From JADMII01 sp036278595 (lineage in GTDB: Bacteria; Chloroflexota; Dehalococcoidia; DSTF01; JACRBR01), in contig DASUKS010000171.1 in NCBI GenBank assembly GCA_036278595.1, forward strand, positions 1 to 17,777: a DNA stretch of 17,777 nucleotides. Direction: 5' to 3'. This document shows, piece after piece, positions 1 through 7,139 of the stretch. Numbering within the stretch: position 1 is the stretch's first letter; every line of letters begins with the position of its first letter. Below the pieces are notes generated by a model that saw only the letters and a program-made list of their open reading frames with translations, did not search any database and was not told the origin of the DNA. The position numbers and the translations under genes are program-made.

Positions 1-667
1 GGTCCTCCGGCGTGTCGATGTCGATCCAGCGCCGGCCGGTGACATCGACTGCGTCGAGCCGCCGCCCGCGTGCGAGCGCGGCGAACGCCGCCGCCAACTC
101 GCCGTCGTGCGCAGCGGGGTCTTCGAGCGCGTCGAAGATCTCCGGCGTGCACCAGAAGCTGCCGGTGTCGAGTGCATTCCACGGCGCGAGCGACTTCCCG
201 AGCTCCACGACGAGGCCGTCGCGCACGCAGGCGCGCGTCGCCTCCGCCGCGCGCGGATCGTCGGCGGCCGCGCCGTCCGTCGCCAGCCGGCAGCGCCCGT
301 TCGCCCGCTCGACCAGCGCCGACGTCAGCGCGGGCTCGACGAGATGGTCCGCCATCGCGAGCACGAACCCGCCGTCGACGGCATCGCGCGCGCACCAAAG
401 CGAGCGTGCGTTGCCCGCCTCGTAGCGTTCGTTCTCGACGAAGCGGACTCGCATGCCCTCGGGCGCGGCATCCGCAAGCGCCGTCCTCAACTGCTCGCCG
501 CGGTAGCCGACGACGACCACCGCGTCGCTGACGCCCGCCGCCGACAGCCCTTCGAGCACGTAGTCGATGATCGGGCGACCGTGCAGCGGCAGCAGCGGCT
601 TCGGCAGCCCGTCGGTGTGCGGCGCCAGCCGGTCGCCATCGCCGGCCGCCAGGATCACCGCCTGCAT
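1..667 (-). CDS. NTP-transferase family protein, inositol-1-phosphate/phosphocholine cytidylyltransferase-like (3' end off window)
   Basis: Translating the minus strand from the ATG at 667 gives an open frame of 222 codons with no stop before the window edge. It begins MQAVILAAGDGDRL and continues with PKPLLPLHG, the nucleotide-binding signature of the sugar-phosphate nucleotidyltransferase fold (GxGxRL near residues 9-14, Lys23). Downstream are a GN motif (Asn86), an Asp-His pair at 107-108 (MADHLVEP), GKSLAPWNALDTGSF and WIDIDTPEDL. The Asp-His pair and the GK...NALDTG stretch resemble the cytidylyltransferase half of bifunctional inositol-phosphate cytidylyltransferase/DIPP synthases and LicC-like enzymes, which activate a phospho-alcohol with CTP. 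The substrate is inferred. A membrane-bound CDP-alcohol phosphotransferase domain could follow outside the window. The start is fixed because the fold normally begins at this motif, although no clear Shine-Dalgarno is visible. The gene lies 81 nt downstream of mnmA on the same strand. A mannose-1-phosphate guanylyltransferase-like role is the alternative. Confidence 0.85.
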   Translation of the reverse strand, partial: MQAVILAAGDGDRLAPHTDGLPKPLLPLHGRPIIDYVLEGLSAAGVSDAVVVVGYRGEQLRTALADAAPEGMRVRFVENERYEAGNARSLWCARDAVDGGFVLAMADHLVEPALTSALVERANGRCRLATDGAAADDPRAAEATRACVRDGLVVELGKSLAPWNALDTGSFWCTPEIFDALEDPAAHDGELAAAFAALARGRRLDAVDVTGRRWIDIDTPED

Positions 668-748
668 GGAGAAGCCGTTGTGCGCATGGAAGATGGGAGA
701 TTCACTAAGACAGTATGCGTGGCGAGGAATTCGCCCGCTACCGCCCGA

Positions 749-1834
749 TTACTCGCGCTCAGCGCGAAGGATCGCGCCGCCGCCGATCACCTCGTCGCCG
801 TCGTAGAACACGGCCGCCTGTCCGGGCGTGATCGCACGCTGCGGCGTATCGAACACGACGCGCACTCTGCCGTCGCCGTTCGCGTGCACGATCGCCGGTG
901 CGGCAGGCGTGCGATAACGGATCTTCACGTCCGCGCGGAACTGGGCAGCCGGCGGTCCGCCCGCTGTCCAGCGCACGTCTTCGGCCACCAGCACGCTCGC
1001 CATCAACTCGTCCTCGGGCCCGATCGTGATCACGTTCAACTCCGGGTTGATGCCCGTCACGAAGCGCTTCTCGCCGAACGCGCGCCCGAGCCCGCGACGC
1101 TGCCCGATGGTGAACCCGGCGACGCCCTCGTGCTCGCCGACGGCCGCGCCGGATGCGTCGCGCATGACGCCTGCCTGCCGCGGCAGCCGCTTTCGGACGA
1201 ACGACCGGTAGTCGCCGTCCGGTACGAAGCAGATGTCCGCGCTGTCGGGCTTCTCCGCTAACTCCAGGCGCATCTCGCGCGCGGCTTCGCGGATCGCCGT
1301 CTTCGGGTAGTGGCCCACAGGGAACAGCGTGCGCGCCAACTCCGCCTGACCCATCGTGTACAGCACGTACGACTGATCCTTGCTGTCGTCGAGCGCGCGC
1401 CGGAGCGCGTACCGGCCGTCGCGCTCCTCGATGCGGGCGTAGTGCCCGGTGGCCAGGTAGCGCGCGTCGAGCGCGATCGCGCGGTCGAGCAGCGCCTTGA
1501 ACTTCAGGTGCTCGTTGCAGGCGAGGCACGGGTTCGGTGTGCGCCCGCGGCCGTACTCGGCGACGAACGCATCGATCACCCGCTCGCGGAACTCGCGCTC
1601 CAGGTTCAGCACGTAATGCGGGATGCCAAGCACGTCGGCTGCGCGGCGCGCGTCGTCTGTGTCCTCGACGCTGCAGCAGCGCTTCTTGCCGGCGGGCGCA
1701 TCGGGGTCCTCGCGCGTGCTGAGGCGCATGGTGATGCCGATCACCTCGTACCCTTCGCGGACGAGGAGCCCCGCAGCGACCGCCGAATCGACGCCGCCGC
1801 TCATCGCTACCACGACCCGGTCGCGCTTGCTCAT
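749..1834 (-). CDS. mnmA: tRNA-specific 2-thiouridylase MnmA
   Basis: This 361-aa cytoplasmic enzyme adenylates and thiolates the wobble uridine U34 of tRNA-Glu, tRNA-Gln and tRNA-Lys, taking sulfur from a relay or desulfurase. The sequence shows the PP-loop ATP motif SGGVDS at residues 12-17 and the NPCLACN motif at 101-107, with Cys103 matching the first catalytic cysteine. It also has GHYAR at 130-134, the KDQSYVLY segment near 152-159, and ICFVPDGDY with Cys202 matching the second catalytic cysteine. FTIGQRRGLG at 241-250 starts the central domain, and a beta-barrel C-terminal domain follows. Length and the spacing of the two cysteines are normal for the family (102/199 in E. coli). The start at 1834 is the ATG immediately before the first beta strand. 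It is divergent from rsfS across an 86-nt gap. No key residue is missing. Confidence 0.97.
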   Translation of the reverse strand: MSKRDRVVVAMSGGVDSAVAAGLLVREGYEVIGITMRLSTREDPDAPAGKKRCCSVEDTDDARRAADVLGIPHYVLNLEREFRERVIDAFVAEYGRGRTPNPCLACNEHLKFKALLDRAIALDARYLATGHYARIEERDGRYALRRALDDSKDQSYVLYTMGQAELARTLFPVGHYPKTAIREAAREMRLELAEKPDSADICFVPDGDYRSFVRKRLPRQAGVMRDASGAAVGEHEGVAGFTIGQRRGLGRAFGEKRFVTGINPELNVITIGPEDELMASVLVAEDVRWTAGGPPAAQFRADVKIRYRTPAAPAIVHANGDGRVRVVFDTPQRAITPGQAAVFYDGDEVIGGGAILRAERE

Positions 1835-1870
1835 CGAATCAGCCTAACTGACGTTGGCGAGCCGGTGCCA

Positions 1871-1879
1871 TGCTATAAT
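1871..1879 (+). promoter_or_regulatory. extended -10 promoter (TGCTATAAT) for rsfS
   Basis: TGCTATAAT is a perfect extended -10 element (TGn plus TATAAT, the latter at 1874-1879). A start point near 1886 would give a 5' leader of about 35 nt before the CTG at 1921. No -35 hexamer lies at the ideal distance: TTGGCG at 1854 leaves a 14-nt spacer and CTGACG at 1848 leaves 20 nt. Recognition would therefore rest on the extended -10. Confidence 0.6.
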
Positions 1880-1920
1880 CGCGCCACCCGGCCGGATGCC
1901 GCGATCGCACGGAGACGCTA

Positions 1921-2265
1921 CTGGAGTCCGAAGACCTTGCCCAGCGCATCGCAGACGTGCTCTCCGACCATCAGGCGGAGGACATCGTCATGATGGACAT
2001 CAGCAAGGTCTCCTCCTTCACCGACTACTTCGTCGTTGCCACCGCCAACAACCCGCGCCAGATGAACGCGCTCATCGATTCCGTCGCGCAGGACCTGCGG
2101 AAGGACGGCGTGCGTCCGCTGCGCACCGAGGGCGGGCCGGACTCCGGGTGGGTGCTGCTCGACTACGGCAACGCGATCGTCCACCTGTTCTCGCCGGACG
2201 ACCGCGACTACTACAACCTTGAGGGCCTCTGGGCGCAGGGCGTGTCGGTGGTGCACATCCAGTAG
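1921..2265 (+). CDS. rsfS: ribosomal silencing factor RsfS (DUF143/Iojap family)
   Basis: RsfS binds ribosomal protein uL14 and blocks 30S-50S joining when nutrients are short. The family core is clear: AEDIVMMDISKVSSFTDYFVVATANNPRQM, then EGGPDSGWVLLDYGNAIVHLF and the YYNLEGLW end. The frame opens after a TAA at 1876-1878, and no ATG, GTG or TTG occurs in it before GTG 1957. Starting at that GTG would give 102 aa and remove the N-terminal helix (ESEDLAQRIADVLSDHQ) that homologues carry. I place the start at CTG 1921 because GGAG at 1911-1914 sits 6 nt upstream, giving 114 aa, a usual length. GTG 1957 has no visible Shine-Dalgarno. The gene's identity is secure and its start is not. The stop at 2263-2265 directly abuts the stop of tsaE on the other strand. 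Confidence 0.88.
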   Translation: MESEDLAQRIADVLSDHQAEDIVMMDISKVSSFTDYFVVATANNPRQMNALIDSVAQDLRKDGVRPLRTEGGPDSGWVLLDYGNAIVHLFSPDDRDYYNLEGLWAQGVSVVHIQ

Positions 2266-2739
2266 TCAGCGCCGCGCGCGAGGCGTGAGCGCGTGCACCA
2301 GCGGCGCGTAGCGGGCGCCGTGCGCCGAGATCGCGACCGTGCGCCCCTTCGCCGTCGTGTACTCCAGGTGCGCGAGCAGGTGCTCCTCCGGCAGCTCGTC
2401 CGGCGCGCGCTCCGGCCACTCGACGACCAGCACGCCCTCCGCCGCCAGCTCATCGAGCGCCAGCTCCGCCACCTGCGCCGGGTCTTCGAGGCGGTAGAGG
2501 TCGGCGTGGTAGAGGCGAAGCCGGCCCTCGTACTCGTTCATGATCACGAACGACGAGCTCTTGATCGGGTCGCGCACGCCCAGCCCCTGGCCGATGCCCT
2601 GCGCCAGCACCGTCTTCCCCGCGCCCAGCTCGCCCGAAAGCAGCACGACGTCGCCCGCGAGCAGCCGCTTGCCGATGCGCTCGCCGAGCCGTCGCGTCGC
2701 CGCCGGACCCGCCGTCTCGACCACGACTTCCCCCGTCAT
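2266..2739 (-). CDS. tsaE: tRNA threonylcarbamoyladenosine biosynthesis ATPase TsaE
   Basis: TsaE is the small P-loop ATPase that works with TsaB and TsaD to transfer threonylcarbamoyl to A37 of ANN-decoding tRNAs. The 157-aa product has the Walker A motif GELGAGKT at residues 36-43. It also has the SSSFVIMNEY segment at 61-70 (family form S-P-T-F, here with Ser in place of Pro), LYHADLYRL at 77-84, and the Walker B-like VVEWPE at 105-110. The chosen ATG (2737-2739) overlaps the TGA of thiL as ATGA, typical of translational coupling. An in-frame ATG at 2763 would add 8 residues (MGPAAGRR) and overlap thiL by 28 nt, which is less likely. It is the last gene of the sthA-thiL-tsaE operon. TsaB and TsaD are not in the window. 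Confidence 0.95.
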   Translation of the reverse strand: MTGEVVVETAGPAATRRLGERIGKRLLAGDVVLLSGELGAGKTVLAQGIGQGLGVRDPIKSSSFVIMNEYEGRLRLYHADLYRLEDPAQVAELALDELAAEGVLVVEWPERAPDELPEEHLLAHLEYTTAKGRTVAISAHGARYAPLVHALTPRARR

Positions 2740-3734
2740 GCGCCGCCCCGCAGCTGGTCCCACCCGCGCCGCTCGATGCGCACCTCGTTGCCGTCGGCGT
2801 CCATCACGTGCACGCGATGCTCCGGATCCTCGACCATCTCGCCGATCATCGTCAGCGGCCCGAGCTTGTCGAGCACAGCATGCGGCGCGACGAGCACGAG
2901 CTTGTAATCCTCACCACCCGTCGCCGCGAGCATGCGCGCGTCCTCCGGGAACACCGTGAGCAGCGCCGGATCGACCGGAATGTTGTCGAAGCGCACGATC
3001 GCGCCGCATCCGCTCGCCTCGCAGATGTGCCCGATGTCCTGCACCAGCCCGTCGCTCACGTCAATCGCGCAGCGCACGCCTACCTTCGCCGCTCGGTTCC
3101 CGCGTTCAACCTCCGGAAACGGACGCGCGTGGTGCTCGACCAGCCGCGCTGCGTCATCGCCGGTCGCGCCGCCGTCTCTCAGTACGCGGAGGCCGCCCGC
3201 CGATCCGCCGAACGTCGCCCATACCGCGATCGCATCGCCGGGCTGCGCGGCATCGCGCCGGAGCAGCAGCGGGTTGCCGCCGGCGTCGCGGTCGAGCACA
3301 CCGACGAGCGCGATCGTGATGGTCAGTACCGGCGACGACACGACGTCGCCGCCCGCGAACGTCACGATTGTCTCGTCGGCGCACGCGATCATCCCGTCGT
3401 ACAGCCCGTCTACCCACGCGACCGGCGTAGCGGGCGGCAGGCAGAGCGTCACGAACGCGAACGACGGCTTGCCGCCCATCGCGGCGATGTCGCTGACGTT
3501 CGCCGCGAGCGCCTTCCAGCCGACGTCGCGCGGATCGGCGCCCGGCAGGAAGTGCACGCCCTCGACCATCGTGTCCGTCGTGGCTACCGCATACGATTCG
3601 CCGAATCGCCACACTGCGGCGTCGTCGCCCGGCCCGAGCACGAGCTGCACGTGCGTCGCGAAGCCGCCCAGCTGAGCGCGCAGCCGCGTGATCAGCCCGA
3701 ATTCGCCGAGATCGCCGACGGTCTGTTCGCTCAC
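2736..3734 (-). CDS. thiL: thiamine-monophosphate kinase ThiL
   Basis: ThiL phosphorylates thiamine monophosphate to thiamine pyrophosphate, the last step of thiamine cofactor synthesis. The 332-aa protein belongs to the AIR synthase/PurM-like fold. Visible motifs in order are GEFGLI near residue 10, GPGDDAAV at 34-41, TTDTMVEGVHF at 52-62, NVSDIAAMGG at 79-88, GGDVVSS at 128-134, DVSDGL at 225-230 and GGEDYKL at 273-279. The Asp-rich motifs bind Mg-ATP and substrate. The GTG start at 3734 is preferred because it overlaps the TGA of the upstream transhydrogenase gene (GTGA) and gives the normal family length. The frame stays open further upstream, but that stretch encodes Arg/His-rich sequence that is only the antisense-frame shadow of the neighbouring gene. 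Confidence 0.96.
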   Translation of the reverse strand: MSEQTVGDLGEFGLITRLRAQLGGFATHVQLVLGPGDDAAVWRFGESYAVATTDTMVEGVHFLPGADPRDVGWKALAANVSDIAAMGGKPSFAFVTLCLPPATPVAWVDGLYDGMIACADETIVTFAGGDVVSSPVLTITIALVGVLDRDAGGNPLLLRRDAAQPGDAIAVWATFGGSAGGLRVLRDGGATGDDAARLVEHHARPFPEVERGNRAAKVGVRCAIDVSDGLVQDIGHICEASGCGAIVRFDNIPVDPALLTVFPEDARMLAATGGEDYKLVLVAPHAVLDKLGPLTMIGEMVEDPEHRVHVMDADGNEVRIERRGWDQLRGGA

Positions 3735-5230
3735 GCAGGCAGTGTACGCGGCGCCTCGCGCGCGTGGCCCGCCGCGCGCTCGATCGCCTGTAGCCCGTCG
3801 TACGCCGCGTACTTGTATGCCTCGGAGATGGTCGGGAAGTTGAACACGTTGTCGATGAATGCGTCGATCGTGCCGCCGAACTGCATGCACATCTGCCCGA
3901 CGTGGATCAGCTCCGTCGCCCGCTCGCCGATGATGTGCACTCCCAGCAGCCGCCGGTCGTCCGGCGCGAACAGCAGCTTCAGCAGCCCCGTATCATCGCC
4001 GACGATCTGCGCGCGCGCGTTCGTGTGATAGCGTACGCGCCCCGCCAGGTACGAGGTGCCGCTCGCGCGCAGGCTGTCCTCCGACTCGCCGACCATCGAC
4101 ACCTCCGGCAGCGTGTACAGCCCGTACGGGATCAGCGCCGACACCTGCCGCTTGTACTCGAAGCCGAACGCGTGGCACACCGCGACCCGCGCCTGCTCCA
4201 TCGAGGTCGACGCGAGCGCGGGGAAGCCGATGACATCGCCCGCCGCCATCACGGACGGCGCTGCCGTGCGGAAGTCGTCGTCCACGGTGATCCGCCCACG
4301 CGCGTCCGGCGCCACGCCGATGCGCTCGAGCCCGAGCCCGTCCGTATTCCCCTGCCGCCCGACGCAGTACAGCAGCGCGTCGGCTTCGAGGGTCGCGCCG
4401 TCATGCGTCTGCACGCGGACGCAGCCCTTCGCCCGGTCGACGCTGATCGCGTTGGTACGCACCCCGAATCGCAGGTCGATGCCGGCTTCAGTCATCTGCG
4501 CGCAAAGGATCTCCCGGATCTCGTCGTCGAGGAACGGCAGCAGCCGGTCGCCGCCGTCGAGCAGCGTCACTACGACGCCGAGCGCCGCGAACAGCGTCGC
4601 GTATTCGCTGCCGATGACGCCCGCGCCGGCAATGATCAGCGATGACGGCATGCGCGAGAGCCCCAGCACCGAATCGCTGTCGTACACGAACTCGTCGTCG
4701 AACGGCACGTCGGCCGGACGCGCCGGCCGCGAGCCCGTCGCGATGAGGATGTGCTCGCCGCGCAGCTCCACGTCGGTCGCGTCCTCTCGCTGTACGCGTA
4801 CGCGGTGCGCGTCCATGAGGCTCGCGGTGCCCATGATCATCGAGATGCGGTGGCGCGCGATGTTGTCTTCGACGAGCGAGAGGTAGCTGCGCTCGATCAG
4901 CCGCTGCCGGAAGAAGAGGTCCTCGACCGTGATCTCCCGCCCGAAGCTGTAGTCGACCCCGTACAGCCCGCGCGCCCGCATGCCGGAGAGGTAGATCGCG
5001 GTCTCGCGCAGTGTCTTGCTCGGCAACGTGCCGGTGTGCACCACCGCGCCGCCGACGTGGCGCGCCTCGACGATCGCCACGCGCTTGCCGAAGTACGCCG
5101 CCTGCGCCGCGCCCTTCTCGCCGGCCGGTCCGCCACCGATCACGACGAGGTCGAAGTCGTGCCCGCCGCCGCCTGCCGTGGCCGTCTCTCCGTCCTGTGC
5201 CCCACTCACCATGTTGAGCGATGCTACCAT
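3731..5230 (-). CDS. sthA: Si-specific (soluble) NAD(P)+ transhydrogenase, SthA/UdhA-like flavoprotein
   Basis: This 499-aa class I pyridine-nucleotide oxidoreductase would transfer hydride between NADPH and NAD+ using FAD. The N-terminal FAD site is VVIGGGPAGEKGA at residues 29-41 and the second dinucleotide site is IIAGAGVIGSEYA at 199-211. The second FAD motif is SVMAAGDVIG at 326-335 and the dimer-domain end is NFPTISEAYKYAAYDGL near 464-480. The CxxxxC redox pair of dihydrolipoamide dehydrogenases is absent: the region reads VGGAVVHTGTLPSKTLRE, the arrangement of soluble transhydrogenases. That argues against lipoamide or mercuric reductase function. The ATG at 5230 is used, with GGGAG directly abutting it. 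ATG 5212 (residue 7) is an equally plausible start. It is the first gene of the operon with thiL and tsaE (4-nt overlaps). Confidence 0.88.
   Translation of the reverse strand: MVASLNMVSGAQDGETATAGGGGHDFDLVVIGGGPAGEKGAAQAAYFGKRVAIVEARHVGGAVVHTGTLPSKTLRETAIYLSGMRARGLYGVDYSFGREITVEDLFFRQRLIERSYLSLVEDNIARHRISMIMGTASLMDAHRVRVQREDATDVELRGEHILIATGSRPARPADVPFDDEFVYDSDSVLGLSRMPSSLIIAGAGVIGSEYATLFAALGVVVTLLDGGDRLLPFLDDEIREILCAQMTEAGIDLRFGVRTNAISVDRAKGCVRVQTHDGATLEADALLYCVGRQGNTDGLGLERIGVAPDARGRITVDDDFRTAAPSVMAAGDVIGFPALASTSMEQARVAVCHAFGFEYKRQVSALIPYGLYTLPEVSMVGESEDSLRASGTSYLAGRVRYHTNARAQIVGDDTGLLKLLFAPDDRRLLGVHIIGERATELIHVGQMCMQFGGTIDAFIDNVFNFPTISEAYKYAAYDGLQAIERAAGHAREAPRTLPA
5222..5230 (+). promoter_or_regulatory. 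candidate extended -10 (TGCTACCAT) for the metallophosphoesterase cluster
   Basis: TGCTACCAT has the extended -10 form TGn plus TACCAT. The same nine bases occur upstream of both lipoprotein genes on the minus strand (12273-12281 and 16254-16262). Transcription would start near 5237, an ATG. No -35 hexamer is visible at 17 nt. The element lies inside the first codons of the divergent sthA-like gene if that gene starts at 5230, so it is only a candidate. Confidence 0.35.
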
Positions 5231-5236
5231 CTCCCG

Positions 5237-5281
5237 ATGACACGAGACATCGCTTCGCCCCGGCGCGCGGCCTCGGCCTGA
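5237..5281 (+). CDS. possible 14-codon leader peptide upstream of the phosphoesterase
   Basis: The ATG at 5237 opens a short frame (MTRDIASPRRAASA) whose TGA at 5279-5281 overlaps the ATG of the next gene as TGATG. The predicted transcription start falls on or near this ATG, so it could be translated as a leaderless message and hand ribosomes to the phosphoesterase, which has no visible Shine-Dalgarno of its own. There is no homology evidence. It may simply be a chance frame. Confidence 0.25.
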   Translation: MTRDIASPRRAASA

Positions 5282-6015
5282 TGCGCATCGCCGTCCTGTC
5301 CGACGTCCACAGCAACCTGCCCGCGCTCGAGGCCGTCCTCACCCACGCCCGCTCGCACGACGGCTTCGATGCAATCTGGGTGACGGGCGACCTCGTCGGC
5401 TACGGCGCCGACCCGAACGAAGTGCTGGCGAAGCTCCGCGCGCACGAGGTCGCCGCCGTGGCGGGCAACCATGACCTTGCGGCGTGCGGCAAGATGGGCG
5501 TCGAGGAGTTCAACGGCTCCGCCGCCACCGCCGCGCTCTGGACCCGCGAGCACCTGTCGCCGGAGAGTCGCGCCTGGCTCGCCGCGCTGCCGCAGGTGCG
5601 CATCGAAGCCGCCTGCACGCTCGCGCACGGCTCGATCCGCGATCCGGTCTGGGAGTACCTGCTGAGCGCCGAGCAGGCGCTCACGCAGTTCGACCTGCAG
5701 ACGACGCCATACGGCATCGTCGGGCACTCGCACCTGCCGTTCGCGTTCGAAGAGCGCCCGGACGACGTGCCGTCGCTCCGCCGCACCCCCGACGGCGCCT
5801 GCATCGAGGCCGGGTCGACGCGCATGGTCGTGAACCCGGGCAGCGTCGGCCAGCCGCGCGATGGCGATCCGCGCGCGTCGTACGTGCTGTACGATCAGGC
5901 GCAGAAGACGTTCACCTGGCATCGGGTCGAGTACGACATCCCGGCGGCGCAGGCGGCCATCAGCGGGGCCGGCCTCCCGTCGTGGCTCGCGGCTCGTCTC
6001 GCCGAGGGCAGGTAG
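5281..6015 (+). CDS. calcineurin-like metallophosphoesterase (YfcE/MJ0936-type)
   Basis: The 244-aa protein carries all motifs of the dinuclear metallophosphoesterase fold: DVHSN at residues 8-12, GDLVGYG at 36-42, GNHD at 62-65, HGS at 116-118 and GHSH at 148-151, followed by NPGSVGQPRDGDPRASY near 185-201. These residues bind the two metal ions that hydrolyse phosphomono- or diesters. The NPGSVGQPRDGDPRA block is typical of the small bacterial phosphodiesterase/phosphatase subgroup. The natural substrate cannot be told from sequence. The start is taken at 5281 because MRIAVLSDVHSN begins at the first strand. An in-frame ATG at 5221 would add 20 unrelated residues overlapping the divergent gene. 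holB follows 16 nt downstream, probably in the same transcript. Confidence 0.9.
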   Translation: MRIAVLSDVHSNLPALEAVLTHARSHDGFDAIWVTGDLVGYGADPNEVLAKLRAHEVAAVAGNHDLAACGKMGVEEFNGSAATAALWTREHLSPESRAWLAALPQVRIEAACTLAHGSIRDPVWEYLLSAEQALTQFDLQTTPYGIVGHSHLPFAFEERPDDVPSLRRTPDGACIEAGSTRMVVNPGSVGQPRDGDPRASYVLYDQAQKTFTWHRVEYDIPAAQAAISGAGLPSWLAARLAEGR

Positions 6016-6031
6016 CCGAAGGAGCATCCGC

Positions 6032-7093
6032 GTGCCGTGGACCGTCGTGGGCCAGCGAGGCGCCGTCGCGGCGCTCTCGTCCGCCGTGGCCGAGGGCCGC
6101 GCCGCCCACGCCTACCTCTTCGCCGGCCCGAAGCACGCGGGCAAGACGCTCACCGCACTCCAGTTCGCCCAGGCGCTCAACTGCACCGGCGCCGAGCCGC
6201 CGTGCGGCCGCTGCCGGGACTGCGAGCGCATCGCCGCGGGCGCGCACGCGGACGTCGAGATCATCGGCATCGGCGCGCCGTGCGACGACAACGAGCACAG
6301 GCACACGCCCGACGAGCGCGACATCCGCATCTGCCAGGTCCGTCGCCTCGAGCGGGTTGTGACGCGCGCGCCCTTCGAGGGCCGCTGCCGTGTGCTGATC
6401 ATCGAGCCGGCGGACGCGATGAACGATCCCGCCGCGAACGCGCTCCTCAAGACGCTCGAAGAGCCGCCGCCCAACGCGGTCATCATCCTCGTCACCGAGC
6501 GCGAGGAGATGCTGCTCGAGACGATCCGGTCGCGCACGCGACGCGTCGGCTTCGGCGGCCTCGCCCACGCCGATATCGAGCGCGCGCTTCGGGAGCGCTG
6601 GAACGTCGAGCCCGAGCGCGCGTCCGAGCTCGCGCGGCTCTCGACGGGCCGCCTCGGCTGGGCTGTGCTCGCCCTCCACGATGAGCGCATGATGGCCCAG
6701 CGCGACGACGCGCTCGCCTCGGCCGAGGAGATGGCCGCCGCCCCGGTGAGCGCGCGCTTCGCTTTCGCCGGCGAGCTGGGGGGCGGCTATACGAAGGACC
6801 GCGCCGGCACGCAGGCCACGCTCGAGACGTGGCAGGCCTGGTGGCGTGACCTGCTGCTCATCGCCTCCGGGCGCGAGGACGAGGCCGTGCACCGCGACCG
6901 ATTGGACACGCTTCGGCCGCTCGCGTCACAATGCGGGGTACGCGGCGCCGTCCGCGCCCTGCGCGCGATTGCCGACGCCCGCCAGCAGCTCGATGAGAAC
7001 GTCAGTCCCGTTCTCGCGCTGGAAGCGATGATGCTCGCGCTGCCGGCCTTGCGCGCCGCGGGCGCGGCGGAAGGTGCGCCGGCGGGGCGCTAG
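6032..7093 (+). CDS. holB: DNA polymerase III subunit delta' (HolB-like clamp-loader AAA+ protein)
   Basis: This 353-aa clamp-loader subunit opens the beta sliding clamp for the replicase. VVGQRGAVAALSSAV begins the AAA+ domain. Walker A reads GPKHAGKT at 32-39, and a zinc-binding cysteine set follows as C51-x6-C58-x2-C61-x2-C64. VLIIEPADAM at 121-130 takes the Walker B place, then NALLKTLEEPP at 136-146, the family hallmark. The motif that is usually SRC reads SRT at 167-169, so the Cys is replaced but the Arg is kept. A helical C-terminal domain follows. The GTG at 6032 is preceded by AAGGAG at 6019-6024 with a 7-nt spacer, which decides the start over the longer open frame. ricT follows, as in the tmk-holB-ricT neighbourhood of Firmicutes, which supports delta' over the tau/gamma subunit. 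Confidence 0.92.
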   Translation: MPWTVVGQRGAVAALSSAVAEGRAAHAYLFAGPKHAGKTLTALQFAQALNCTGAEPPCGRCRDCERIAAGAHADVEIIGIGAPCDDNEHRHTPDERDIRICQVRRLERVVTRAPFEGRCRVLIIEPADAMNDPAANALLKTLEEPPPNAVIILVTEREEMLLETIRSRTRRVGFGGLAHADIERALRERWNVEPERASELARLSTGRLGWAVLALHDERMMAQRDDALASAEEMAAAPVSARFAFAGELGGGYTKDRAGTQATLETWQAWWRDLLLIASGREDEAVHRDRLDTLRPLASQCGVRGAVRALRAIADARQQLDENVSPVLALEAMMLALPALRAAGAAEGAPAGR

Positions 7094-7139
7094 CCGCCGT
7101 AACGGGGATCAATATCGCGCCGCGGCGGTATGCCGCGGC
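7094..7139 (+). promoter_or_regulatory. two overlapping hairpins between holB and ricT
   Basis: An 8-bp stem of GCCGCGGC at 7119-7126 and GCCGCGGC at 7132-7139 (5-nt loop) lies just upstream of the ricT Shine-Dalgarno. Its left arm overlaps a second possible stem, CCGCCG at 7094-7099 with CGGCGG at 7123-7128, so the two cannot form together. No U-tract follows, so it does not look like an intrinsic terminator. In such GC-rich DNA chance is a serious alternative. Confidence 0.3.

Noticed and set aside
107..1261. Long plus-strand open frame opposite mnmA and the nucleotidyltransferase
   Set aside because: It is Arg/His-rich with no motif, and the opposite strand carries complete, recognisable proteins. 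It is a high-GC shadow. The same holds for plus-strand frames at 2808-4028, 9228-9932 and 14338-15504.
1896..2222. ATG 1896 as the start of a gene overlapping rsfS
   Set aside because: Its frame encodes Arg/His/Pro-rich sequence in the shadow of rsfS and has no Shine-Dalgarno. The rsfS frame holds the conserved protein.
3735..3890. N-terminal extension of thiL
   Set aside because: The extra residues are antisense-type Arg/His-rich sequence inside the transhydrogenase gene. GTG 3734 overlaps the upstream stop and gives normal length.
3731..5230. Dihydrolipoamide dehydrogenase or mercuric reductase identity for the flavoprotein
   Set aside because: The CxxxxC redox disulfide motif is missing and the region reads as in soluble transhydrogenases.
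5861..6031. N-terminal extension of holB into the phosphoesterase gene
   Set aside because: The GTG at 6032 has an ideal AAGGAG Shine-Dalgarno, and the domain begins directly after it.
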